Positions 8,791-15,238 of a DNA stretch of 41,051 nt are shown here, piece by piece (within the stretch, counting starts at the first letter, position 1; each line of letters begins with the position of its first letter). The position numbers and the translations under genes are program-made. The stretch covers positions 1 through 41,051 of the IMG/VR virus record IMGVR_UViG_3300022214_000001. The stretch is one strand, 5' to 3'. The notes beneath the pieces were generated by a model. It ran no database searches. It saw only the letters and a list, made by a program, of their open reading frames with translations, and was not told where the DNA came from. The stretch is from a virus.

Positions 8791-8813
8791 GCGGCGGCGA
8801 GGCGCTCGGTCAA
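8791..8813 (-). promoter_or_regulatory. Weak minus-strand promoter candidate
   Basis: On the minus strand, TTGACC (8813-8808) is followed after 17 bases by TACGGG (8790-8785). The -35 is good, the -10 poor. It directly follows the hairpin at 8818-8851, so it might restart transcription of the packaging genes, but the start point would fall almost on the GTG at 8776. Low confidence. Confidence 0.2.
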
Positions 8814-8817
8814 GAAA

Positions 8818-8851
8818 CTGGGCCCGCCACCCAGCCGGGGGACGGGCCCAG
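8818..8851 (-). terminator. Hairpin after the small terminase candidate
   Basis: CTGGGCCCG (8818-8826) and CGGGCCCAG (8843-8851) form a perfect 9-bp stem with a 16-base loop. Read on the minus strand, the stem is followed by TTTCTTG, a short T-rich stretch. It lies in the 106-bp gap between the 136-aa gene and the next late gene, so it may act as a partial terminator or RNA-processing site early in the late block. Confidence 0.55.
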
Positions 8852-8882
8852 TCGAGCACGCCAGGATGGAGGGCTGGGCGCT

Positions 8883-9293
8883 CTAGTCGGTGTCGATGTC
8901 GGCGTCGGTGCTCGGAGTCGAGGACTCACTCACCAACTCCGCGTCGATTGTCACCTCGCGCACCTTTCGGCGCAAGACGCCGGTGTCGATCTGCGCGTGC
9001 AGGTGGGCCTTGGGCACGGGCCCGTACAGGCGTTCGAGCAGGAGCCGGGCGGCGCCGAGCATGGCGGGGTGGTTCTTGTCCTCGGCGACCTCGGCGATGG
9101 CGCGCACGATGCGGTCGACGCCGCCCTCCTGCTCCAGGGCCAGCTCCAGGGCCTTCTTGAGGCGCGTCTCGGGCTTCCCGCCGTAGCCCCAGGGGTTGCG
9201 CCCTGGTTCGTCGGGTCGCTGTCCGGGGCGCAGGGCGCCGCCGTGCGGCTGGGGGATGAGGCCAGTCTCGGACACGTCTCGGAACCCTAGCAC
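8883..9293 (-). CDS. Terminase small subunit candidate (DUF5681-like start)
   Basis: A 136-aa protein, first gene of the late block. Residues about 21-45 (LRPGQRPDEPGRNPWGYGG) resemble the F-x-P-G-Q-S-G-N-P-x-G-R-P pattern of DUF5681, a family often found next to phage terminases. A helical core follows (KKALELALEQ, AMLGAARLLLERLYG), then an acidic tail. It could recognise DNA for packaging, but the terminase role rests on position two genes upstream of terL. The start is uncertain: GTG at 9293, or GTG six codons later with AGGG upstream. Confidence 0.55.
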   Translation of the reverse strand: MLGFRDVSETGLIPQPHGGALRPGQRPDEPGRNPWGYGGKPETRLKKALELALEQEGGVDRIVRAIAEVAEDKNHPAMLGAARLLLERLYGPVPKAHLHAQIDTGVLRRKVREVTIDAELVSESSTPSTDADIDTD

Positions 9294-9420
9294 CCCGGAC
9301 CCGCGGCGCGTGGGCCTTACAAACTACTTACTCAAGGCCCTTGCATGGCCAGCCGAGATAGTGCATACTGTGCATACAGGTTGAGCATGGTGCTCAGCTT
9401 GAGAACCGATGGAGGGTTCG
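9294..9420. promoter_or_regulatory. Divergent control region between late and early genes
   Basis: This 127-bp noncoding region separates the minus late block and the plus early block. It has an AT-richer core near 9315-9336, a direct repeat of GTGCATAC (9361-9368 and 9370-9377), and a palindrome TGAGCA-TGG-TGCTCA (9382-9396). A plus-strand promoter candidate is TTGCAT (9341-9346), 17-bp spacer, CATACT (9364-9369), so the direct repeat would overlap the -10. These may be regulator binding sites. The minus-strand promoter is not clear. Confidence 0.5.
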
Positions 9421-9882
9421 ATGAGAAACGAGAAACGACTGGCCCGGCTGGCCGCCCTGACGGTGAAGGCCATCGCCGAGAACCGTGCGGTGATCAAGGC
9501 GGATCGTCCCGGCCTTGCCACGACCACGCGCTCGATCTGCCTGCTCGCGCTCACGACGCGCGCCGCTGGGCTTCCGGCCCCGACCCTGCACGATGCCCGT
9601 CAGGCCGTGCTTGAGACGTGCCGCAAGGACAAGGCCCGCAAGGGCTACTACGTGCCGATCCGCGAGGGTCGCGGCCGCCATGGCCGGCTGTGGCTCCTTG
9701 CTCGCCGGTGGCGCGCCGGCAGCGGCGACATCACGCCGCTCATGATCCTTTCGCGCGAGGACCGCTCGCTGTGGGACCGCTTCGACTCCCTGCTGACCGT
9801 GGTGGAGCACCTGCAGGGGAAGAAGTCTCCTGCGGTCGAGGGCTGGCGGCGTGCGCTCGGCCTGGGGGAGGTGGCGCAATGA
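9421..9882 (+). CDS. Unknown 153-aa basic protein, first early gene
   Basis: First gene of the plus block, with GGAGG 5 bases upstream of ATG 9421; an in-frame ATG at 9409 is less well placed. The protein is basic and helical, with residues 1-60 rich in R/K/A/L (AALTVKAIAENRAVI) and a central segment GYYVPIREGRGRHGRLWLLARRW. The pattern could suit a DNA-binding or host-takeover protein, but no family is recognised and no membrane segment is present. It overlaps the next gene by 4 bases. Confidence 0.78.
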   Translation: MRNEKRLARLAALTVKAIAENRAVIKADRPGLATTTRSICLLALTTRAAGLPAPTLHDARQAVLETCRKDKARKGYYVPIREGRGRHGRLWLLARRWRAGSGDITPLMILSREDRSLWDRFDSLLTVVEHLQGKKSPAVEGWRRALGLGEVAQ

Positions 9883-10064
9883 AACGCTGCGAGTGCTGCG
9901 AGCGCGTGGCGCCCCTTCACACGGTCGGGGCGGTCCTGCCCGGTCCTGGCGGCTACTGCTGGCGTGAGTGGCAGTCCTGCGCGGAGTGCAATCCTCCGCG
10001 CGGGCTGGACCTGCGCGAGGACGGCTTGGCCGCCGAGGCCCGCGAGCAGATCGGGGGTGCGTGA
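9879..10064 (+). CDS. Small Cys-rich putative zinc-binding protein
   Basis: A 61-aa protein with cysteines at 4, 6, 7, 27, 34 and 37, including C-x2-C at 34-37, and His14, suggesting a small metal-binding knuckle. ATG overlaps the upstream stop (ATGA) with GGAGG 8 bases upstream. Function is not recognised; such proteins are common in early phage operons. Confidence 0.72.
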   Translation: MKRCECCERVAPLHTVGAVLPGPGGYCWREWQSCAECNPPRGLDLREDGLAAEAREQIGGA

Positions 10065-10294
10065 TGCTGTGGAGGAACCTGAACGGCTCGAACTACGAGC
10101 GCATGAAGTCCGATGCCGTGCGCGTCTACGAGACGCTCAACCACGCTCGCGCGCAGTTGTCGGAGCTGACCCCGCATGGTCGCGACTACCGCAACCAGGA
10201 CGAGTTGCTGGCCGCCCAAGACGCGCACCGCGCGCAGCTGATCAAACTGGAAGAAGTGCAGGCCTACTTGGCCGCGCTGTACGCAGAACTGTAA
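10064..10294 (+). CDS. Unknown 76-aa helical protein
   Basis: Begins MLWRNLNGSNYERMKSDAV and is predicted to be a two-helix hairpin (residues 12-35 and 45-74, charged and leucine-containing). A GTG lies one codon upstream at 10061; ATG 10064 is chosen and shares a base with the preceding stop. No motif gives a function. Confidence 0.7.
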   Translation: MLWRNLNGSNYERMKSDAVRVYETLNHARAQLSELTPHGRDYRNQDELLAAQDAHRAQLIKLEEVQAYLAALYAEL

Positions 10295-10310
10295 CCCGAT
10301 GGAGACCACG

Positions 10311-10502
10311 ATGAAGATCACGATCCAGAACGAAGGAACGATCTGTCTGCTCGACCCCAAGGACGAGTCCGCCGCCCAGTGGCTGCGCGACAACCTGGAC
10401 CCGGCCGGCATCACCTGGGGTCCGGCGCACGTCGTCGAGCCCCGCTACGTGGACGCCATCGTGGCGGGCTTCGTGGCCGCCGGCGGGGAGGTGGTGCAAT
10501 GA
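10311..10502 (+). CDS. Unknown 63-aa protein
   Basis: Begins MKITIQNEGTICLLDPKDE, beta then helix. GGAG lies 6 bases upstream of ATG 10311; the in-frame ATG at 10299 would contain this ribosome site and is less likely. It ends GGEVVQ, and its end doubles as the ribosome site of the next gene. Family not recognised. Confidence 0.7.
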   Translation: MKITIQNEGTICLLDPKDESAAQWLRDNLDPAGITWGPAHVVEPRYVDAIVAGFVAAGGEVVQ

Positions 10503-10966
10503 GGCGCCAGCAGTCCACGAGCGCACGCCGCGAGGCTCAGGCCCTGCTGCTCGCGCGCACGCTGGATGGCCTGGGCATCCCGCTGCCGGCCGGGTGGAGG
10601 ACATCGCGGACCTCGAAGAGTTGGACCGACGCGGCGACCAAGCTCGTCCTCATTGACGACGCGACGTGCCAGACCACGCACCCGCACGGACTACTCGAAT
10701 CCGCCGCCGACCTGATCGAGCGCCATGAGCGTCAGATCAAGGCCGAGCGCAACCGTGCGCGCAAATACCGCGCGGAGGTGCAGCGTCTGCGCAAGCTGAC
10801 CGAGCGTGTCGCGAGGCAGCACCTGCTGACGATGATCGAGCACGCCGAGCATTACGCCGAGGACTCGTCGCCGTGCGACCACGCCGCGAATCACTGCGTG
10901 TGTGGGCTTCGTGCCGACATCGACGACGCCCGCGCGTTCCTGAAGAAGAAGAAGGAGGTGAAGTGA
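10499..10966 (+). CDS. Unknown 155-aa coiled-coil protein
   Basis: The ATG overlaps the upstream stop (ATGA) after GGGGAGGTGG. The protein has a basic N-terminus, a long charged helix at about residues 72-105 (ERHERQIKAERNRARKYR), a small C-x8-C-x-C group (SPCDHAANHCVCG near 123-135), and a lysine-rich tail. A coiled-coil or nucleic-acid-binding role is possible. Not recognised. Confidence 0.7.
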   Translation: MRRQQSTSARREAQALLLARTLDGLGIPLPAGWRTSRTSKSWTDAATKLVLIDDATCQTTHPHGLLESAADLIERHERQIKAERNRARKYRAEVQRLRKLTERVARQHLLTMIEHAEHYAEDSSPCDHAANHCVCGLRADIDDARAFLKKKKEVK

Positions 10967-11070
10967 TGGAGGACCCCAAGTACCTGGACGGTCACAACCC
11001 CGACGGCCACTGGCTGGTCGGCGTGCTTCTGCTGATCGCCCTGTTCGTTCTGACGGTGGTGCGGTGGTGA
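10966..11070 (+). CDS. 34-aa single-pass membrane peptide
   Basis: MEDPKYLDGHNPDGHW is followed by a hydrophobic helix (LVGVLLLIALFVLTVV, residues 17-32) and RW. GGAGGTG lies upstream of the ATG, and both ends overlap neighbours (TGATG and GTGA), which supports a real coupled gene. Small early membrane peptides of phages can alter host membrane proteins or act as holin-like factors, but nothing here decides. Confidence 0.6.
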   Translation: MEDPKYLDGHNPDGHWLVGVLLLIALFVLTVVRW

Positions 11071-11228
11071 TCCGCTCCGTCGAGATCCACGGCGCGAGTC
11101 TTGGGCTGATCGCCTGGGACAGCGTGCGTGGTTGGCGTGCGTGGGCCGGCTGTGGCCGGCTGTCGTTCCTGGGCGTGTTCGAGTCTGAGTCCCAAGCAGA
11201 GAAGGCGGTGCGTCGATGGTCGGCCTGA
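11067..11228 (+). CDS. Unknown 53-aa protein
   Basis: GTG at 11067 overlaps the previous stop (GTGA). The product begins VIRSVEIHGASLGLIAWDSV and ends in a helix (ESQAEKAVRRWSA). It resembles small phage proteins that begin with a beta hairpin and close with a helix. Function unknown. Confidence 0.55.
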   Translation: MIRSVEIHGASLGLIAWDSVRGWRAWAGCGRLSFLGVFESESQAEKAVRRWSA

Positions 11229-11464
11229 TCCAGTACGTGGTGCGTGGTCGTGCGGACGGTAGCGGCTGGAGCTACATGCCCGCGGAGGTCGACTTCGAGA
11301 ACCTTGACCTGATCCCGCTGTCGAGGGCTATGCGGTACACGGACCGCTTGGCTGCCGAGCGGCTCGCCGAGTTGCTGGCTGGGATGCTGGCATTCACGCT
11401 TCCGCCTGGGGTGACCATCGAGGTGGAGGTGCTGAGCGCGGAGGACGCCCAGGATGAGTCGTAG
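11216..11464 (+). CDS. Unknown 82-aa protein
   Basis: ATG at 11216 overlaps the previous gene by 13 bases, with AGAAGGCGG upstream. Predicted beta start (MVGLIQYVVRGRA), a central helix (RLAAERLAELLAGML) and a beta/acidic end (VTIEVEVLSAEDAQDES). No family recognised. Its end overlaps the XRE gene. Confidence 0.68.
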   Translation: MVGLIQYVVRGRADGSGWSYMPAEVDFENLDLIPLSRAMRYTDRLAAERLAELLAGMLAFTLPPGVTIEVEVLSAEDAQDES

Positions 11465-11840
11465 CCTTGGTGCGGTGCTGAGGCTGGCGCGTCGGCGCGC
11501 CGGTCTGACCCAGTGCGAGGTCGCCCAGTCGATGGGTGTGCATCAGGCGACGGTGAGCCGCTGGGAGTCTGGCCGGCAGGTCCCGGACCTGCTGTCCTAC
11601 GGGGTGGCCCTTGGGCTGCCTGAGAACGCCTGTGTCGCGCTCTGCGAGGCGCAGGCCGGTGGAGGCGTCGGTGTGGCTCTGCGCGCGTTGCGCGAGCACA
11701 CAGGCGCCCAGAGACGAAGGAGGGCAGATGCCCGACGAGAAGAAGAGCCGGAAGGTCCGCCCGGCGGCCGAGGTGGTGGTGGACAAGCTGCTGAACCTGG
11801 AGACGCTGGAGGCGGTGGCGAAGGCGCTGAAGGCGCGTAG
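11454..11840 (+). CDS. XRE-family HTH regulator (early operon)
   Basis: A 128-aa protein with a clear Cro/C1-type helix-turn-helix at about residues 5-60; the recognition part reads LTQCEVAQSMGVHQATVSRW (residues 18-37). The first 75 residues look like a normal domain. The last 45 or so are low-complexity R, E, P and G, and this part is exactly where the next gene runs in another frame, so the tail is probably a by-product of overlapping coding. It may regulate the early block or antagonise the repressor at 18505-18735; the target is unknown. Confidence 0.75.
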   Translation: MSRSLGAVLRLARRRAGLTQCEVAQSMGVHQATVSRWESGRQVPDLLSYGVALGLPENACVALCEAQAGGGVGVALRALREHTGAQRRRRADARREEEPEGPPGGRGGGGQAAEPGDAGGGGEGAEGA

Positions 11841-11883
11841 CCCTGCGGCGGCGCGGATGCTGGCCGACCTGCTGGCCGGCTGA
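11728..11883 (+). CDS. 51-aa helical protein overlapping the XRE gene
   Basis: ATG 11728 has an excellent GAAGGAGG site 5 bases upstream. The product is MPDEKKSRKVRPAAEVVVDK followed by a short helix-turn-helix-like region ending MLADLLAG. It overlaps the XRE gene by 113 bases in another frame. It is the last plus-strand gene before the terminator at 11891-11920. Function unknown. Confidence 0.68.
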   Translation: MPDEKKSRKVRPAAEVVVDKLLNLETLEAVAKALKARSPAAARMLADLLAG

Positions 11884-11890
11884 TGGCGAG

Positions 11891-11925
11891 GGGGCGGGTC
11901 CTGGTGACGGGGCCCGCCCCTGTTT
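11891..11925 (+). terminator. Rho-independent terminator of the first plus block
   Basis: GGGGCGGG (11891-11898) pairs with CCCGCCCC (11913-11920), with additional pairing inside, followed by TGTTTCG. It begins 8 bases after the last stop codon of the block, the expected place for a terminator. Confidence 0.7.
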
Positions 11926-12183
11926 CGTGGGGTGCGCCCAACCCTCGCCCAACCTTTTTGGAGGTTGGCCGCCGCAAGTTGTTGCGGTGCAAGGGCTTGC
12001 CCAACCTTGCCTACCTTGCCTACCTCTGCGGGCCCCCCCATGTGCGCGCACATGCGAGCGCGCGCGCGCGTGCACAAGTCCATACATAGGTATACTAGGT
12101 TGGGCGTAGTATACATAAGTACAGGAACAGAGGGGACTTAGAGCGGCCCAACCTCGAAAAAAGGTTGGGCCAAGGTTGGGCGC
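11926..12183. other. Noncoding iteron-like region, candidate replication origin
   Basis: No gene is seen. The stretch holds copies of GCCCAACC(T) at 11936, 11947, 11999 and 12146 and of the complement AGGTTGGGC at 12097, 12162 and 12173; an eighth lies at 12193 inside the primase end. It also holds a tandem 9-mer CCTTGCCTA (12005-12022), the perfect palindrome CATGTGCGCGCACATG (12039-12054), an alternating CG stretch (12058-12074), and an AT-rich island (12079-12121) with arms TATACTA and TAGTATA around one copy of the 9-mer. Repeats plus an AT-rich unwinding segment next to the primase gene suggest an origin. This is inference from pattern only. Confidence 0.5.
12145..12171. terminator. Perfect 10-bp hairpin at the end of the replication block
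   Basis: GGCCCAACCT (12145-12154) pairs perfectly with AGGTTGGGCC (12162-12171) around a 7-base A-rich loop. It begins 12 bases past the primase stop on the minus strand. There is no T-run after the stem on either strand, so it could be a bidirectional terminator or, since both arms are copies of the repeated 9-mer, part of the origin. Confidence 0.5.
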
Positions 12184-14490
12184 TCAGGCCTGAGGTTGGG
12201 CGCAGGCCCGTGCCCGCCGGCGCTTCCCGGACCCGGCGACCTCGATCCGCACGCCCGAGACGACCCGGCCCTCGGCCGCGTTGAGCACGCTCATGCCGAA
12301 GGCGGTGCGCCGGCCGCGGTCGGTCGGGGCGGCAAGCTGGGCAGGGAAGAGTTCCAGTTCCTCGGCCAAGGCGAACAGGTCCGCGGCCGCCACCCACCCC
12401 TCGCCGTGGCGCTCGACCCAGGTCTCGACGAAGGCCCGCAGGTCCGACCCGAAGTCCGACGCCACGCCGCGCCACGTGGCCATGTTCGAGAGCCACGTGC
12501 GGTAGCCGGCGACCCGCATGATCCCGCCCAGGACGGCGGCCCAACGCTCGAACCCGCCGAACCCGACCCCGCCCAGCGGGGAGCCGGCATCCTTCCAGGC
12601 CCGCACGAGCCCCAGGAGCGCGCCCAGCACGCGCGGGCGAGACCTCTCGACGTAGGCGCGCAGCAGGGGGTGGCGGTAATCCTGGCGCGTCTCAGGGCTC
12701 TCCGTGGGGGGCAGGAGCCTGATGGGCACGACCCGCTTGGCGATCTCGCCGGTGGCGTGCAGGTTGTTGCCGCTGGCGACGAGGGTCAGGCCGTTGGGGA
12801 TGGTGACGATCCGGGACTGGCCGAGTTCCCGGCCCTGGTAGGTGGTGCTCGTGAGCAGGGACGCCAGGGCCGGCGAGTCGACGAACTCGGACAGGTTGTC
12901 GAGGTGCGCGACCGAGGCGCCCGACAGGAGCAGGCTGGTGATGCGCTTCTCGCGCTCCTCCTCGCGGACGCCGATCTGGAGCGCCGGCGTGGGGTGCCCG
13001 AGCACGGAGCAGCCCAGCACGATCTCGGCCAGCTTGGTCTTGCCGGTCCGCTCGATGGGGCTCGTGATCAGGTGCAGCGGCACGGGCTCGCGCAGCGCAG
13101 GACGCAGGATCGGCGTCAGCATCAGGCCGAAGTAGTTCGCCCGGTCGGAGTCGTTCTGGAACGGGAAGTCGCACACGAGGTCTTCGAGCACGGCCTTGGC
13201 CTCGTCGAGCGGGAGCGGGTCGGGCACGTTGTCGATCTGCAGGTACACCCCGCTCGACTCGTTCCAGCCCGGCTCGGCGATGTCGAACTGCGCGCCCGTG
13301 CACACGGGGTGCGCCGCCAGGAACTGCAAGTCGCGCACGCTGCCGTGGCGCTCGGCGTAGGAGAGCACGACCCGAGAGAGGTCGCCCGAGCAGGGCCTGT
13401 ACCCGAGCGTGTAGCTGCCGGGGTCGTCCTTGGACTCGCGCCCGAAGCACAGCCTGACCGAGCGGTCGATGACCGAGCGGAACAGGTCGGCCCCGACGGG
13501 CGCGAACCCGTCGACCGGCTCGATGGTTCCGATGGATCCAGCGCGGCGGTAGACCGTGCCGGGATCGAGCGAGGTCAGCACCTGCTCGGCGTACACGTCG
13601 CTGCCCTGCTCGCGGTACTCGCCGTTGGGCGGCAGGTTGTGCGCACCGGGGACAAGCACGTCGGGGCGTGTCTGGTTCGGCGTGCGAGGACGCACCGCGG
13701 TGCTCGTCGTCGACGCGCGCTCGGGGATCTGGCGAGGAGCGTCGAGGCCCTTGCGAATGCCGGACGCGAGCGTCCCGAGAATCTCGCGCTCGGACAGCCC
13801 CGCGATGAGCGCGGCGGCGGTCAACTCGTCACGGATCTGCGCCTCGGTGATCTCGCCGGTGTGGATCAGGCCGGCGAGAGAGTATGCGGCGCGGTTGAGC
13901 GTGTCGTTGCGCGTGCCCTCGGTGGCGGTGCGCACAGCGTGAATCTCGCGGTGCAGGGCCGAGCCCGTGTACCCCGTGCCGTTGACCGCGGGCCGGCTCG
14001 TGTCGACGCGCACGGTCTTGGCCGGCGGGTCGATGAGGCCAGCCGGAAGCGTGCCCGGCTTGCCGGTCTTGACCCATCGGTACGGCGTGCGCGTTGTCGG
14101 GTGCGACGATCCGGGATACACGACCTGCCCGCCCTCGCCGCGCACGTCGACGTATGGCGCGAGCTTGGACGCCGAGTTGCCAGGGCACGGACTGGGCGCC
14201 ACGTAGTAGAAGTGCAGCCCGCCGGTAGGCGACTGCGCGATCAAGTCGGTCGGGGGTGCGTCGTAGGGTTCGAGCCCGTTGCGCGCGCGGTCGTCGTCGA
14301 TGACGATCACGCGCGACCCGGCGCCGGTGCGCAGGCCGAGGTTGTAGCCCTGTTCGACCCAGGCGCGCACCGTGTTCTCGTCGACAGGGTCGAGCGTGTT
14401 CCATCGGTCGAACACGGGGACCTTCCCGTGGAGCGGCGTGAGCCAGGGACCGAGCCCGCATTGGAACGCGAAGGTGATCGTGTCAGTCAT
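12184..14490 (-). CDS. Primase-polymerase / D5-like helicase fusion
   Basis: A 768-aa replication protein. Residues 1-190 form a prim-pol (AEP) domain: NLGLRTG near 50-56, the acidic motif VIVIDDD at 61-67 and PTGGLHFYY at 88-96 with the conserved H93. A primase C-terminal-type helical linker follows near 220-270, then an AAA+ helicase-like part with Walker A SPIERTGKT around residue 475. It would prime and unwind DNA at the fork; phages with this fusion usually borrow a host polymerase. ATG 14490 is chosen because the longer frame is low-complexity and overlaps the zinc-finger gene. Confidence 0.85.
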   Translation of the reverse strand: MTDTITFAFQCGLGPWLTPLHGKVPVFDRWNTLDPVDENTVRAWVEQGYNLGLRTGAGSRVIVIDDDRARNGLEPYDAPPTDLIAQSPTGGLHFYYVAPSPCPGNSASKLAPYVDVRGEGGQVVYPGSSHPTTRTPYRWVKTGKPGTLPAGLIDPPAKTVRVDTSRPAVNGTGYTGSALHREIHAVRTATEGTRNDTLNRAAYSLAGLIHTGEITEAQIRDELTAAALIAGLSEREILGTLASGIRKGLDAPRQIPERASTTSTAVRPRTPNQTRPDVLVPGAHNLPPNGEYREQGSDVYAEQVLTSLDPGTVYRRAGSIGTIEPVDGFAPVGADLFRSVIDRSVRLCFGRESKDDPGSYTLGYRPCSGDLSRVVLSYAERHGSVRDLQFLAAHPVCTGAQFDIAEPGWNESSGVYLQIDNVPDPLPLDEAKAVLEDLVCDFPFQNDSDRANYFGLMLTPILRPALREPVPLHLITSPIERTGKTKLAEIVLGCSVLGHPTPALQIGVREEEREKRITSLLLSGASVAHLDNLSEFVDSPALASLLTSTTYQGRELGQSRIVTIPNGLTLVASGNNLHATGEIAKRVVPIRLLPPTESPETRQDYRHPLLRAYVERSRPRVLGALLGLVRAWKDAGSPLGGVGFGGFERWAAVLGGIMRVAGYRTWLSNMATWRGVASDFGSDLRAFVETWVERHGEGWVAAADLFALAEELELFPAQLAAPTDRGRRTAFGMSVLNAAEGRVVSGVRIEVAGSGKRRRARACAQPQA

Positions 14491-14668
14491 CGAAGAGTCC
14501 TGGTTCGGTTGACTTGGGTTTCCTGATCGGCTTGGGCTTGGCCCACGGAACCGGCTGGGTGTTGGGCTCGGCCTTGAACTTCGCGCCATGGAACGTGCGC
14601 GCGTGGCGCTCGAACTCTTCACCGAGCTTGAGCATGGACGGGCACCACGGGCACTTGTAGGTGGTCAT
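14483..14668 (-). CDS. Small C2H2-type zinc-finger protein
   Basis: A 61-aa protein beginning MTTYKCPWCPSML, with C-x2-C-x12-H-x4-H (CPWC to HARTFH, residues 6-26), a C2H2-like finger, and a P/K-rich tail ending in GLFDD. It overlaps the VRR-NUC gene upstream and the primase downstream, so it is made together with them. The short acidic end is reminiscent of protein-docking tails, which is speculation. Likely a nucleic-acid-binding accessory factor. Confidence 0.72.
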   Translation of the reverse strand: MTTYKCPWCPSMLKLGEEFERHARTFHGAKFKAEPNTQPVPWAKPKPIRKPKSTEPGLFDD

Positions 14669-14991
14669 GAGTTCAGCGCCCTGGCGACATCGTCGACCGA
14701 GCGCGCGACAACGTAGAGGCCGCCCATGGCCTCGATCATCGCGCGGTACTTGCGCTGCGCCGCGCTCGTGGTGGCGCTGCCGGTCTTGACCTCGATCTCG
14801 ATGCGCTGCCCGGTCGGCCGGCGCAGCCCCGAGATGTCGGCCTGACCCTTGACGCCGAAGCGCACGAGCGCGCCCTTCTGCGTGATCGCGGCGCCGGTGT
14901 TCTGCTGCCACAGGCGCAGGTCGGAGCGCGCACCGAACGCCAGCATGATGTCGGCGACGAGCGCAGTGTGGGCGGCTGAGCGGCTAGGCAT
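14665..14991 (-). CDS. VRR-NUC family nuclease
   Basis: A 108-aa protein with the PD-(D/E)XK core of the stand-alone viral VRR-NUC family: GQADISGL (D52), the strand EIEVKTG (E67-V-K69), Q79 in AAQRKY and the end VVARSVDD. These small nucleases are commonly next to phage primase and helicase genes and probably cut branched or junction DNA during replication or recombination. Length is normal for the family. It overlaps the neighbours at both ends. Confidence 0.88.
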   Translation of the reverse strand: MPSRSAAHTALVADIMLAFGARSDLRLWQQNTGAAITQKGALVRFGVKGQADISGLRRPTGQRIEIEVKTGSATTSAAQRKYRAMIEAMGGLYVVARSVDDVARALNS

Positions 14992-15238
14992 GGAAGCTCA
15001 CCACGATCAGCCCGTCCTCGGTCCTGGGAAGCGCCGCGATCTCGTCGTCCGTCAGCGGGCGCGCGCCAAGCGCCGTGCGGTACAGGTTCAGGGCCTTGCC
15101 GTCGACGGCGTAGAACTCGTCTGGACCAAGCTCTTCCGGGACGCCCATGAACTCGCCCGGCCGAAGCTCCGGGTAGCTGAAGATCGGGGTGCCGTTGAGC
15201 GATCCGGCCAGCGTCGGCTTGTCCTCGGGATACGTCAT
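14984..15238 (-). CDS. Unknown 84-aa protein of the replication block
   Basis: ATG 15238 overlaps the helicase stop by 3 bases. The product is MTYPEDKPTLAGSLNGTPIF onwards, rich in P and acidic residues, with a D/E-rich helix (DDEIAALPRTEDG) near the end. It overlaps the nuclease gene by 8 bases. No family recognised; it is placed as an accessory of the helicase/nuclease pair. Confidence 0.72.
   Translation of the reverse strand: MTYPEDKPTLAGSLNGTPIFSYPELRPGEFMGVPEELGPDEFYAVDGKALNLYRTALGARPLTDDEIAALPRTEDGLIVVSFHA

Noticed and set aside
8785-8813. Late promoter TTGACC-17-TACGGG as a firm call
   Set aside because: The -10 is poor and the start point would fall on the GTG start; kept only as a low-confidence feature.
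11883-12089. 68-codon open frame on the plus strand after the early block
   Set aside because: It runs straight through the terminator, the 9-mer repeats and the CG tract, has no ribosome site and encodes low-complexity sequence.
12196-14526. 776-codon plus-strand open frame opposite the primase
   Set aside because: Composition is that of a GC-rich antisense shadow, while the minus strand shows clear prim-pol and Walker motifs.
14491-14622. N-terminal extension of the primase
   Set aside because: The added 44 residues are S/R/P-rich low complexity and overlap the zinc-finger gene; ATG 14490 begins a normal prim-pol domain.
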